A stretch of 64,000 bases of DNA from assembly GCF_003031585.1 (NCBI RefSeq), contig NZ_PWAA01000064.1:1-64000 (forward strand), written 5' to 3'. Position numbers and translations under genes: made by a program. The stretch is from Thalassobius sp. I31.1. GTDB taxonomy: Bacteria; Pseudomonadota; Alphaproteobacteria; Rhodobacterales; Rhodobacteraceae. Numbering within the stretch: the stretch's first letter is position 1; every line of letters starts with the position of its first letter. The notes below the pieces were generated by a model. That model did not search any database. It was not told the DNA's origin and worked only from the letters and a program-made list of their open reading frames with translations. Below, in pieces: positions 53,084 to 61,310 of the stretch.

Positions 53084-54171
53084 AGAAGATGCCCTGATTT
53101 CTTTGCTTTGGTCGCAAGATAGGCGCGGTTTTGTTCTGTTTCCCCAACTTTCAGAGGCACACGTTCCGCCACGCGGATTCCCATATCTTCCATTTTCGCG
53201 ACTTTATTGGGGTTGTTGGTCATCAGTTCAACGGATTTGAAGCCCAGCTTTTTCAGGATCTCAGCGCCGGTGCGGAAGTCACGTTCATCATCTTCAAAAC
53301 CCAGGCGGTGGTTGGCTTCGACTGTGTCAAATCCCTGATCCTGCAGGGAATAGGCGCGCATCTTATTCGCAAGACCAATGCCGCGGCCTTCCTGGTTCAG
53401 ATACAGCAGAATGCCAGCGCCGTTTTTACCCATCGCGGCGAGGGCTGCGTTCAGCTGCGGGCCGCAATCGCATTTCAGCGAGCCAATCACATCGCCGGTA
53501 AAGCAGGCAGAATGCAGACGTGTCAGGACGGGCTGATCGCGATCAGGTGATCCGATTTCAACCGCGTAATGTTCGCTGGATCCATCATCGGTGCGGAAAA
53601 TATGCAGACGACCGGCCTCGGATACGGTCATAGGCAGACGGGCGTGCACGACCTGGGTCAGGATGTGACCGTTCTTCAACAGCAGTTCAGTTGCTGCCCC
53701 GTCCAGTACCGTCAGATCATGGGCAGAGGCAAAACCACGCCCGTCCTCAATTGGCACACAGAGCATGGCAGGCAGGATCTGCGCGGATTTCGCCAGCTGC
53801 ACAGATGCACGGGCAAGCTGACAGTCGCCGCCGCGAAGTTCGCTCCAGGGGCCCTTCATAGGATGCAACAGATCATCTGCGGGATCAGCGGTGGCCCGGA
53901 TCCAGGCGACACCGGCATCTGATGGCAGGCGCAGGCGGGCAATGTCACCGTCATAGGCGTGGATTTTCAGGGTTTCGGCGCGGCGCGCTGTCAGGGTCAG
54001 GCTGACGTCCCCGAGAGTGCGCATTTCAGCCAGCCGATCGGCGCTGACGTTCTCTGCCCCAATCGCCAACAGGCTTTGATCGCCATCGGTCACGACAATG
54101 GCAACACCCATGCGCAGATCCGCGCGCGCCCGCGCGAGTCGTTCAGTTGTGGTCGGAAAGAGCGCGTTCAT
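53080..54171 (-). CDS. ribA: GTP cyclohydrolase II with unusual N-terminal domain
   Basis: Opens the GTP ring to start riboflavin synthesis. The C-terminal domain (about 165-363) is complete: the Zn ligands in HSACFTGDVIGSLKCDCG, LNQEGRGIGLANKM, and YSLQDQGFDTVEANHRLGF. The first 160 residues do not show the dihydroxybutanone-phosphate-synthase motifs of RibBA fusions and look like a degenerate or unrelated domain, as in other Rhodobacterales RibA. Length 363 aa. It is translationally coupled to the downstream L,D-transpeptidase and divergent from the response regulator (189 bp). Confidence 0.9.
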   Translation of the reverse strand: MNALFPTTTERLARARADLRMGVAIVVTDGDQSLLAIGAENVSADRLAEMRTLGDVSLTLTARRAETLKIHAYDGDIARLRLPSDAGVAWIRATADPADDLLHPMKGPWSELRGGDCQLARASVQLAKSAQILPAMLCVPIEDGRGFASAHDLTVLDGAATELLLKNGHILTQVVHARLPMTVSEAGRLHIFRTDDGSSEHYAVEIGSPDRDQPVLTRLHSACFTGDVIGSLKCDCGPQLNAALAAMGKNGAGILLYLNQEGRGIGLANKMRAYSLQDQGFDTVEANHRLGFEDDERDFRTGAEILKKLGFKSVELMTNNPNKVAKMEDMGIRVAERVPLKVGETEQNRAYLATKAKKSGHLL

Positions 54172-54360
54172 CGGCTTGCCATCGCGTTATATTGTTACAG
54201 GTCTGCCTGAGACATAAAGAAATTCCCAGGGAAATTGAAACATAAATCGTATGTCAAACACGAGGGCGTGAGAAAATGTTTCGACCTCTTGTGAAATAAC
54301 TGTGCCATACTCAATTAACAGTCAACGCAGCACTAAGACGGTTTGAACAAGGATAGTAAC

Positions 54361-55047
54361 ATGAGCAACCTGAAGAAAATCCTGCTTGTTGACGATGACG
54401 AGGACCTGCGCGAGGTCCTGGCAGAACAACTTGTGATGACCGAAGATTTCGACGTGTTCGAAGCGGGCGACGGCGCGGGTGCCATGGAAAAGGCGCGGGA
54501 AGCGATTTACGACCTGGTTATTCTGGACGTGGGTTTGCCGGATACAGACGGTCGGGAACTTTGCCGTCTGATGCGCAAACAGGGTGTGAAATGCCCGATC
54601 CTGATGCTGACCGGCCATGATTCAGATGCCGATACCATCCTGGGCCTGGATGCTGGTGCGAATGATTACGTCACCAAACCGTTCAAATTCCCGGTGCTTC
54701 TGGCCCGTGTGCGGGCGCAGCTGCGTCAGCATGAACAGTCTGAAGATGCTGTGTTCCAGCTTGGGCCATATACGTTCAAACCTGCGACCAAGATGCTGGT
54801 GACGGAAGATGATCGCAAGATCCGCCTGACGGAAAAAGAAACCAACATCCTGAAGTTTCTGTATCGGTCTGCCGATGGTGTGGTGGCGCGCGATGTGCTG
54901 CTGCATGAAGTCTGGGGCTATAATGCCGGTGTGACCACCCACACACTGGAAACCCATATCTACCGCCTGCGTCAGAAGATCGAACCTGATCCCTCTAACG
55001 CGCGTCTGCTGGTGACTGAATCCGGTGGTTACCGCCTGGTCAGTTGA
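54361..55047 (+). CDS. OmpR-type response regulator, CenR-like
   Basis: A 228-residue two-component regulator. The receiver domain opens KILLVDDDEDLREVLAEQL, has the phospho-acceptor Asp in YDLVILDVGLPDTDGREL (about residue 54) and the conserved Lys in NDYVTKPF. The C-terminal winged helix has IRLTEKETNILKFL and VTTHTLETHIYRLRQKIE. The short sequence resembles CenR, which controls the envelope and is essential in Caulobacter and Rhodobacter sphaeroides; this assignment is by memory. AAGGA precedes ATG 54361. No histidine kinase gene is adjacent. Confidence 0.87.
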   Translation: MSNLKKILLVDDDEDLREVLAEQLVMTEDFDVFEAGDGAGAMEKAREAIYDLVILDVGLPDTDGRELCRLMRKQGVKCPILMLTGHDSDADTILGLDAGANDYVTKPFKFPVLLARVRAQLRQHEQSEDAVFQLGPYTFKPATKMLVTEDDRKIRLTEKETNILKFLYRSADGVVARDVLLHEVWGYNAGVTTHTLETHIYRLRQKIEPDPSNARLLVTESGGYRLVS

Positions 55048-55095
55048 CGAAACCCCGTGGTGCCCGGGTTATGGTACTTCTCTCCCTTATGGACT

Positions 55096-55123
55096 GGCCC
55101 GGCTTTATGCCGGGTCTTTTTTT
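55096..55123 (+). terminator. Intrinsic terminator of the CenR-like gene
   Basis: GGCCCGGC (55096-55103) pairs with GCCGGGTC (55109-55116), followed by seven Ts. It lies 49 bp after the stop and just past the end of the opposite LytTR gene. Confidence 0.9.
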
Positions 55124-55132
55124 GTCTGGGGC

Positions 55133-55801
55133 TCATGTGGAATGCTGTTCATCCAGTCGCGCACCGCTGCGCCCGCGCGAAACGGGGATTAATTCGCCTG
55201 TATTCAGTTCCAGAACCTGTTTGCCATCTTCGCGTTTCAACTGCTTTGCAGCCTGACGGGCGACCCACCAGGATCTGTGCACCTGAATGCCATCGACGCC
55301 ATCCAGCTGGGCAATGGCTTTGCTGATGCTCAGGCGGGTCATGCCGTTGCGGTTGATGCAACTCAGCTGAACGTAATGTTGCTGCGCCTGAATGGTCAGA
55401 AGGCTGCGGGTATCAACGGTGATATCCCCAATCTGAACAGTATAGTTTTCAGCCGGTTTCAGTTCGGGAATCGGGGTATGGTCCGGGGGCGGGGAAGTCG
55501 GATCTTTCCCGGCTTTGCGGTTGTTCAGGTAAATCGGCCAGACCAGCGCCACAAGGAGGAATTCAAAGACAAGGGCGAGGATGCCGCTTCGGATGAAATC
55601 CCAGAGTGTCACAACCGAGTAATCGGGCACGACCCCTGTGAGGATCAGCGAACCGACAGCGATCCAGACAATGCAGAAGACCGTTGTTATGGAGATAATA
55701 ATTGTCGGGAAGGCGCGGTCAGGCCATTTCTTCCAGAAGGTGTGCGCCAGGACAAAAATAAATAGCCACCACATGAAAACAGTGATTCCCACGCTCATCA
55801 C
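55133..55801 (-). CDS. Membrane protein with LytTR DNA-binding domain (5' end probably frameshifted)
   Basis: The visible frame gives three membrane helices (about 3-22, 31-55 and 70-93), a Pro-rich linker and a LytTR domain (about 118-222): TRSLLTIQAQQHYVQLSC, then GIQVHRSWWVARQAAKQL and ELIPVSRGRSG. Such proteins are thought to be membrane-linked transcription factors. The annotated start is GTG 55801, immediately followed by ATG. The same frame is open upstream to 55916 with plausible protein sequence (AVVGSAFGLALLQALTK) but no start codon. An ATG at 55931 in another frame would join it after removing one A from AAAA near 55905. Confidence 0.8.
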   Translation of the reverse strand: MMSVGITVFMWWLFIFVLAHTFWKKWPDRAFPTIIISITTVFCIVWIAVGSLILTGVVPDYSVVTLWDFIRSGILALVFEFLLVALVWPIYLNNRKAGKDPTSPPPDHTPIPELKPAENYTVQIGDITVDTRSLLTIQAQQHYVQLSCINRNGMTRLSISKAIAQLDGVDGIQVHRSWWVARQAAKQLKREDGKQVLELNTGELIPVSRGRSGARLDEQHST

Positions 55802-56111
55802 CCAATAGGCGAGTCGGAAAATTAAAGTGATTTCGGCGTCAAACTTTACGTTTTTGGTAAGGGCCTGAAGAAGTGCCAGGCCAAATGCACTGCCAACGAC
55901 GGCTTTTCCCTGTTTTTACTGGTTCAGACATGGCACTAAGATCTTGTCAGGTACGGTTGCGAGTGTTGTGTTAATAAGTGTGACCTACGAATTCGCTGCT
56001 GCTGCTTGCATCGGATTTTTTGTGTTCGGGCTGTGTTTATAAGTTCCTGATGTGCGTTTTATCGGTGGCCCGACGGTGGACGCAACCTGTCTTGAAGTTA
56101 CATATCTGTTT
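55802..56111. other. 310-bp spacer holding the probable 5' part of the LytTR gene
   Basis: On the minus strand 55931-55802 encodes MSEPVKTGK, then a 1-base frame change, then about 35 residues leading directly into the LytTR membrane protein. From 55932 to 56111 I see no gene; this AT-rich piece separates the LytTR gene from the MFS transporter, both on the minus strand, and should hold the LytTR promoter. Confidence 0.55.
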
Positions 56112-57341
56112 TTATATTTTTAGTCGGAACAGACCATACACAAGCATCATTGCATAGCCCAGGGCTGCAATGCACCACGACAGACGCAAGGCGAATTCCC
56201 TGCCCAGGTCAGGTTCTGCCAGTTCAACCACAAGACCTGCGGCGAGGGCGCCGAGCGGCATCATGCCCCAGCCGAAGAAACGATAGATCGCATTCACACG
56301 GCCCAGCAATGCGTCGGGTATAAAACGCTGCCGATAAGAAACCGTTACGACGTTCCATAAAATTGCGACGAACATTTCTGCAAACAGTGCGATTGCTGCG
56401 ATCAGGGGGGATGCTGTGAAAAAAATGATCAGCGCAGGCAGTGGGAATAAAGCCAATGCCAGGTGAATGCTGCGCTGCGTGCCGAGGCGGTTGATGATTT
56501 TCGGGCAAAGCAACCCGCCGGCCACACCGCCAAATGCCCCTGCGATCATCAAAAGCCCGTGTTGTGTTGCGTTCAGATGCAGGATTTCCTGGGAAAACAG
56601 CACAAAGACTGTAATCGTCATAGTGGCAAAAGCGTTGAGCAGCCCCAGCATCAGGGCAAAGCGCAGAATGATCTTATGCCCCCACATCCAGCGCAGGCCT
56701 TCCATCATCTCAGTCATAAATTTGCGTCGTACAGGCGGCGCGACACGGGTGATGGAGATACACCAAAGCGCCCAGGCAGACAGGGCAAAGGCCAGCGCAT
56801 TGATGCCAAAGGGCAGGGGCACCCAGTAAGCGATCAGGAAACCGGCAAGGGGCGGGCCGACGAAAGAACCGGCGATTTGCTCGGCGCTCCACATCTGGCC
56901 ATTTGCGGTTTCCAGCTGGTCCTTATGCACGACAGAGGGCAGCATGGTTTGCGCAGCATTGTCACGAAAGACTTCGGCGGTGCCGATCAGGAAAGCCGCA
57001 CCCGCCAACAGCCAGATCAGATGTGCGCTGTTGGCAGCCGGCAGGGGGCCGGCGGAAAAGATCAGGGCAATGACGCCAAGGGTCAGGATCACCCGGAAGA
57101 TATCTGCCTGCACCATCAACAGGCGGCGATCAAGACGATCTGTCAGAACCCCGACAGGCAAGGAAAAGAACAGCCAGGGCAGACGTGATGCCATTGCGAC
57201 CATGGCAATCGCCATCGGGTCACGGGACAGAAGCGTTGCAAGCCAGGGAAATGCCATGGCGGCGATACCGTCACCGAGATTGCTGATTGAAGAGGCGGAA
57301 AAGAGAAGGCGGTAATTGCGGTTCGTACGTAATAAATTCAT
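56112..57341 (-). CDS. MFS transporter
   Basis: A 409-residue major facilitator with about 12 membrane helices. It begins MNLLRTNRNYRLLFSASSIS. The loop 2-3 motif is GVLTDRLDRRLLM (the A-motif G-x-LaDrxxRRxxL), and NAIYRFFGWGMMPLGALAAG lies near the end. It resembles the enterobactin exporter EntS/drug-export branch, so it is probably an exporter; substrate unknown. It is transcribed alone, with the GBBH gene upstream separated by a terminator. Confidence 0.88.
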   Translation of the reverse strand: MNLLRTNRNYRLLFSASSISNLGDGIAAMAFPWLATLLSRDPMAIAMVAMASRLPWLFFSLPVGVLTDRLDRRLLMVQADIFRVILTLGVIALIFSAGPLPAANSAHLIWLLAGAAFLIGTAEVFRDNAAQTMLPSVVHKDQLETANGQMWSAEQIAGSFVGPPLAGFLIAYWVPLPFGINALAFALSAWALWCISITRVAPPVRRKFMTEMMEGLRWMWGHKIILRFALMLGLLNAFATMTITVFVLFSQEILHLNATQHGLLMIAGAFGGVAGGLLCPKIINRLGTQRSIHLALALFPLPALIIFFTASPLIAAIALFAEMFVAILWNVVTVSYRQRFIPDALLGRVNAIYRFFGWGMMPLGALAAGLVVELAEPDLGREFALRLSWCIAALGYAMMLVYGLFRLKI

Positions 57342-57387
57342 GTGACCAGCCTGACACAGTGTTCAGGGCGTGGCAAACAGGGAATGG

Positions 57388-57416
57388 AAAAGGCCGGGGG
57401 ATAATCCCGGCCTTTT
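57388..57416. terminator. Intrinsic terminator, both orientations possible
   Basis: AAAAGGCCGGG (57388-57398) and CCCGGCCTTTT (57406-57416) form a perfect 11-bp stem. On the minus strand it lies 10 bp after the gamma-butyrobetaine hydroxylase-like gene. Confidence 0.88.
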
Positions 57417-57426
57417 GTTGTTCAGA

Positions 57427-58560
57427 TCAGGCAGCGGCCTGTGTTTTGGCAGGGCGGGCCAGGACGCGGAGCCGGCTTTCAAATTCGCCGCGGTCGACAT
57501 AGCAGCCGTGCAGATGGCGGAAGCCGGTCTGCGGATCAAAGGCGTTGCGCCCGTGCATCACGCGGCGGTTGTCAAAAACCACCATTTCCCCGCCTTTCAG
57601 TTTCAGCGTGACCAGATAGTCGTCAGACCGGGTCATCTGCATGAAACGGCGATAAGCGCGATAGAAACGCGTCATCAGGACGGGTTCCAGATCAAAGATA
57701 TCGGCCAGGTGGGCGTTGAAGCAGACTTCAATCACCTGCCCGTCTTCATCCAGGTTGATCACCCGTTTGCGGTTGCGGATGTCGGTGTCTTCGTCGTGAA
57801 AACGGAAGGGCACGGAAACGGTTGAAAGCAATTCGAAAGCTTCCGGATCGTTCTGGCGCAGATCTTCTGCTATGGCGTAGCCGTCACAGAACAAAGAACC
57901 GCCGCCCTGGGCCTCATTTGCAAGGCAGTGCAGGAACTGAAAGCCCGGGGGCAGTTCCTGGTTGGTCAGGTCTGTGTGCAGGGGCAGGGCAATTGGCGTA
58001 TAGGCCAGGTTGTTTGGGTTTGGCTTGGACTGGACTTCAAAGGTCACGCCAAAGTTGGTCTGACGCAGGAAACCGATGCGCCGGGCGACATCCATGCCTG
58101 CTTCGGTGTTGTCAGCCAGACCTTCGACGATGGAATAGCCATAGATCTGCGTTTGCTTCAGCCAGTCGGTCAGGGCGTCGTCAGAGGTCAGGATCGCATT
58201 GGCATTGACGCGGGGAATACCTGCTGCGCCCAGATCTTTGCGCCAGTGGTGAAAACCTGTGCGGGCAGGGTCAGCGGCGCGCTGTCCGGGGATATGGGCT
58301 TCGAGCCAGGACAGATCGAATGTGCTGGCCGGGCGATTATCGCTCCAGGTGAGGGCCAGGCTGGTATCGGTGATCTCAGCCGCTGTTACCGTGATATCAA
58401 GCGGGATCGCCGTTAGGTCGGTGATGCGTTCCTGGGTCTGCGGATGAAAGCCTGCCGGGTCATTGTCGGCCAGCCAGATATAAGGGAAAGCGGCCTTGGT
58501 ACCGCTTGTGAAAGTCAGTTCAACAGTGGCCGTGGTGGCGCACAAAGTTGCATTGGTCAT
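57427..58560 (-). CDS. Gamma-butyrobetaine hydroxylase-like 2-oxoglutarate dioxygenase
   Basis: Fe(II)/2-oxoglutarate dioxygenase, 377 aa. The N-terminal DUF971 domain (about 10-90, LTFTSGTKAAFPYIWLADND) is joined to a TauD-like catalytic domain. The metal motif HTD is in ALPLHTDLTNQE and the distal His in NRRVMHGRNAF; FRHLHGCYVDRGEFESRLRV closes it. This architecture is that of gamma-butyrobetaine or trimethyllysine hydroxylase, so it most likely makes carnitine or acts on a related betaine. CAGGAGAC precedes ATG 58560. Confidence 0.88.
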   Translation of the reverse strand: MTNATLCATTATVELTFTSGTKAAFPYIWLADNDPAGFHPQTQERITDLTAIPLDITVTAAEITDTSLALTWSDNRPASTFDLSWLEAHIPGQRAADPARTGFHHWRKDLGAAGIPRVNANAILTSDDALTDWLKQTQIYGYSIVEGLADNTEAGMDVARRIGFLRQTNFGVTFEVQSKPNPNNLAYTPIALPLHTDLTNQELPPGFQFLHCLANEAQGGGSLFCDGYAIAEDLRQNDPEAFELLSTVSVPFRFHDEDTDIRNRKRVINLDEDGQVIEVCFNAHLADIFDLEPVLMTRFYRAYRRFMQMTRSDDYLVTLKLKGGEMVVFDNRRVMHGRNAFDPQTGFRHLHGCYVDRGEFESRLRVLARPAKTQAAA

Positions 58561-58896
58561 GGAAGTCTCCTGACGCTGGAAGTTTTAATTGAAAGGTAAG
58601 GTACGGCTTCAGCCGCGCAGGGGCTGCGCGGGCGGCGGCCACCAGTCGTGGACCTTGGTGTATGGATGTCCGGGCAAGCGCCCCAGAACAACAAGCATCC
58701 GAATCCGGCCTTCGTCAGAAAGATTTCGCCCGATGTGCCTTCGCCGGTCATCGAGCGCAAGCGTTAATTGCGTCAGCGTACTGGAATTTGATATTTTCTT
58801 TTCTGGTCAATTCGGGCTGTTCAGGGCAGTATCCGGCGGACTGTTTTGCCTGTCCCGCCGGGGCAAGCCACCGGATGAATTCAGAAGAGAGCCGCT
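58561..58896. other. 336-bp divergent spacer
   Basis: It separates the divergent dioxygenase and xth genes and should hold both promoters. It contains a perfect hairpin CCGCGCAG-GGG-CTGCGCGG (58613-58631). On the plus strand there is a small open frame, ATG 58666 to TAA 58767 (33 codons, MSGQAPQNNKHPNPAFVRKI...), with plausible composition but no good ribosome site. I see no known RNA gene. Confidence 0.4.
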
Positions 58897-59685
58897 ATGA
58901 GTTTCACACTTGCCACCTGGAATATTAACTCTGTCCGTTTGCGCGAACCGATTGTGCTGAAGCTGATGGAGGAACACGCACCGGATGTGCTGTGTTTGCA
59001 GGAATGCAAAAGCCCTGTGGATAAGATCCCTATGGATGGCTTCCGGGCGCTTGGCTATGAACATATGGTTGCCAGTGGCCAGAAGGGGTACAACGGCGTT
59101 GCGATCCTGTCCAAAATTCCGATGGAAGAGGCCGGCATGCAGGACTTTGCCTCGCTTGGTCATGCGCGTCACGTGGCAGGGCGGCTGGAAAATGGTGTGA
59201 CCGTTCACAATGTCTACGCCCCTGCCGGTGGGGATGTTGCAGACCGTGAAGTGAATGAGAAATTCGGTCAGAAGCTCGATTTCTTTGCCGAGATGCGTGA
59301 CTACTTCAACACAAACCGTCCTGAGAAATCTATTCTGGTTGGCGATCTGAACATTGCCCCGCGCGAAGATGACGTCTGGGATCATAAGAAACTGTTGAAA
59401 GTTGTCAGCCACACGCCTGTTGAGGTCGAGTTGTTTGAAGACGTGCGCAATTCCGGCGGCTGGCATGATGTGACACGCGGCGATATCACCGAAGGCAAAC
59501 TGTATAGCTGGTGGTCCTATCGTGCGAAGGACTGGGATGCTGCGGATAAGGGCCGGCGTCTGGATCACATCTGGGCGTCGGATGATATTAAGAACACCCA
59601 TCACAGCAGCCGGGTTCTGCGTGATGTGCGCGGATGGGAAAAACCATCCGACCACGCGCCGGTCTTTGCGACATTTGATCTGTAA
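58897..59685 (+). CDS. xth: Exodeoxyribonuclease III
   Basis: AP endonuclease/3'-5' exonuclease for base-excision repair, 262 aa. The EEP-family motifs are intact: LATWNINSVRLR (Asn), LCLQECKSP (metal Glu), the NVYAPAGGDV segment, LVGDLNIAPREDD (Asp/Asn), RRLDHIWAS and the terminal KPSDHAPVFATFDL (catalytic Asp-His). AGAAGAG lies upstream of ATG 58897. A strong shared terminator follows. Confidence 0.95.
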   Translation: MSFTLATWNINSVRLREPIVLKLMEEHAPDVLCLQECKSPVDKIPMDGFRALGYEHMVASGQKGYNGVAILSKIPMEEAGMQDFASLGHARHVAGRLENGVTVHNVYAPAGGDVADREVNEKFGQKLDFFAEMRDYFNTNRPEKSILVGDLNIAPREDDVWDHKKLLKVVSHTPVEVELFEDVRNSGGWHDVTRGDITEGKLYSWWSYRAKDWDAADKGRRLDHIWASDDIKNTHHSSRVLRDVRGWEKPSDHAPVFATFDL

Positions 59686-59687
59686 GA

Positions 59688-59715
59688 AAAAGCCCCGGTC
59701 ATTGCCGGGGCTTTT
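59688..59715. terminator. Bidirectional intrinsic terminator
   Basis: AAAAGCCCCGG (59688-59698) and CCGGGGCTTTT (59705-59715) form a perfect 11-bp stem with A-tract and T-tract. It sits between convergent xth and the DUF2793 gene, 3-4 bp from each stop. Confidence 0.92.
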
Positions 59716-59718
59716 GAT

Positions 59719-61143
59719 TTAGGCGTAGATGCCACCGTCTGACGTGCTGCCCGCGCTGCCGCCGGGCAGATGGGAAACCCCGGCACCATAGGTGTTGACC
59801 GAAGACAGTACGCTGATGTCATAACGCGGGCCACTGGCGGTGCCGGAAAAACTGTTGCCATCAAAACTGGCAACGGAACCATTGTTTGCCTCAATAAACG
59901 CCGTGGAAAAATCAGGCGCGCCGGTCAGGGTTAGGGTCTGGCCTTCCATGCGGAAAACGGCCTTGTGGTCCAGGGCAATGTGGCGATCCGCATCGCCGGT
60001 GATTTCAATGTCACCAACCACTTCGCATTCTGCATTTTGCAGGCTGATATGGGCACTGCCGCCTGTGCCGAATTCGACTTCTGACAGGGTGATCTGGGCA
60101 TTCTCGGCCCCATTGATACAAACCTCTGCCGGGGCAGAGGTACTGATTTCAACGCCGGACAGGGACACAACCGCACCGATCACATCAAGCACGCCTGCAC
60201 TGCTGTTCAGCGCAACCAGAGACGGCGAGGCCGTGTTGCCGGTGATCATGATCTCACCGCCACCGACCAGGGGCTGGTCGATCACAACGGGGCTGGTCAG
60301 GTTGTAGGTGTCATCGGCCAGCTGGATGGTGACGGCATGGCCGCCCGCATCAATCGACAGAACCTCATCCACCGCGCGTTGCAGGGTTGCAAAGGCACCA
60401 GTGCCGGAAAACAACCCGCTGTTGCTGTCATTGCCGTTGCCCGGGTCCACATACCAGGTGGTCGGAGCGGCCAGCATGGGGCGCACGCCACCGGACGGAA
60501 AGCTGACACGCCCGGTTGCGCCATCGGTTTCCATAGCCGTGAACCAGGTGCCGCCGTCAGCGCTGACTTTAACGGCGAAGTTCGTATCACCAGACAGGCC
60601 CATTTCTGCGTGACCAGTCCAGGCGCTCTGAAACAGCAGGCTGGCTGTATCGCCGGAACTGTTCTTATTCACCTTCACCTGATGCCCGCCGCCTGCATGG
60701 CTGAGCAATGTGGCGTCAGAGGCAACCGCAAGCTTGTTGGTCGCATCCGCAGAGGTGTTCACACCAATATGTACAAGGTTATTGAGGGCATCGGATGTCA
60801 GATTGGCTTTGACCGGACCCCAGGCCGCACCGTCAAAAACTGCCAGTTCCATCGTATCGGTGACCATGGCGATCCAGCCGCTTTGCGGCGCAATGAAAAT
60901 CCAGATACCGTTTTCGCGCAGGGCAATTTGTTCGTTCTGACCGGCCCAGTCGCCAGTCGCGCCGGTGGCTACGATAAAACACTGTCCTTCTGATGGGGCA
61001 GGGGGCGGGGTGGTGTCACTGCGGCTGTCAGCCACCAGCTGAACCAGAACATCCAGCAGGCGCAGGGCCTCGTTGTGGGTGACATGTTTTTGTGCCTGGG
61101 ATGGCGCGATATAGGGCATCGAAAGGATTGGCGTGTTGGTCAT
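59719..61143 (-). CDS. DUF2793 protein with phage spike-type beta-helix
   Basis: A 474-residue protein. The N-terminal DUF2793 domain (about 1-105) reads SMPYIAPSQAQKHVTHNEAL, then EGQCFIVATGATGDWAGQ and IALRENGIWIFIAPQSGW. From about residue 225 the segment TWYVDPGNGNDSNSG with AFATLQRAVDEV is the usual start of a phage-tailspike-like right-handed beta-helix, followed by repetitive short strands. DUF2793 proteins are found in Rhodobacterales gene transfer agents, where, as I recall, head-spike proteins carry it. No phage or GTA structural gene is next to it. There is no signal peptide. Confidence 0.85.
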   Translation of the reverse strand: MTNTPILSMPYIAPSQAQKHVTHNEALRLLDVLVQLVADSRSDTTPPPAPSEGQCFIVATGATGDWAGQNEQIALRENGIWIFIAPQSGWIAMVTDTMELAVFDGAAWGPVKANLTSDALNNLVHIGVNTSADATNKLAVASDATLLSHAGGGHQVKVNKNSSGDTASLLFQSAWTGHAEMGLSGDTNFAVKVSADGGTWFTAMETDGATGRVSFPSGGVRPMLAAPTTWYVDPGNGNDSNSGLFSGTGAFATLQRAVDEVLSIDAGGHAVTIQLADDTYNLTSPVVIDQPLVGGGEIMITGNTASPSLVALNSSAGVLDVIGAVVSLSGVEISTSAPAEVCINGAENAQITLSEVEFGTGGSAHISLQNAECEVVGDIEITGDADRHIALDHKAVFRMEGQTLTLTGAPDFSTAFIEANNGSVASFDGNSFSGTASGPRYDISVLSSVNTYGAGVSHLPGGSAGSTSDGGIYA

Positions 61144-61310
61144 TGGGTCTGCCTCTGCTGTGAATGCGCAAATCTGGACTGAAATTCCTTTCAGTTCCGC
61201 TGTGTGCGGGCACGTGGGGTAAAGGTTCTGTTAACCGATCAGGTGACGCGCGGGGCTTGAAACCTATCTGTTTTCACGCCATCTAAGAGGAAACCCAGAG
61301 GGGACAGAGA

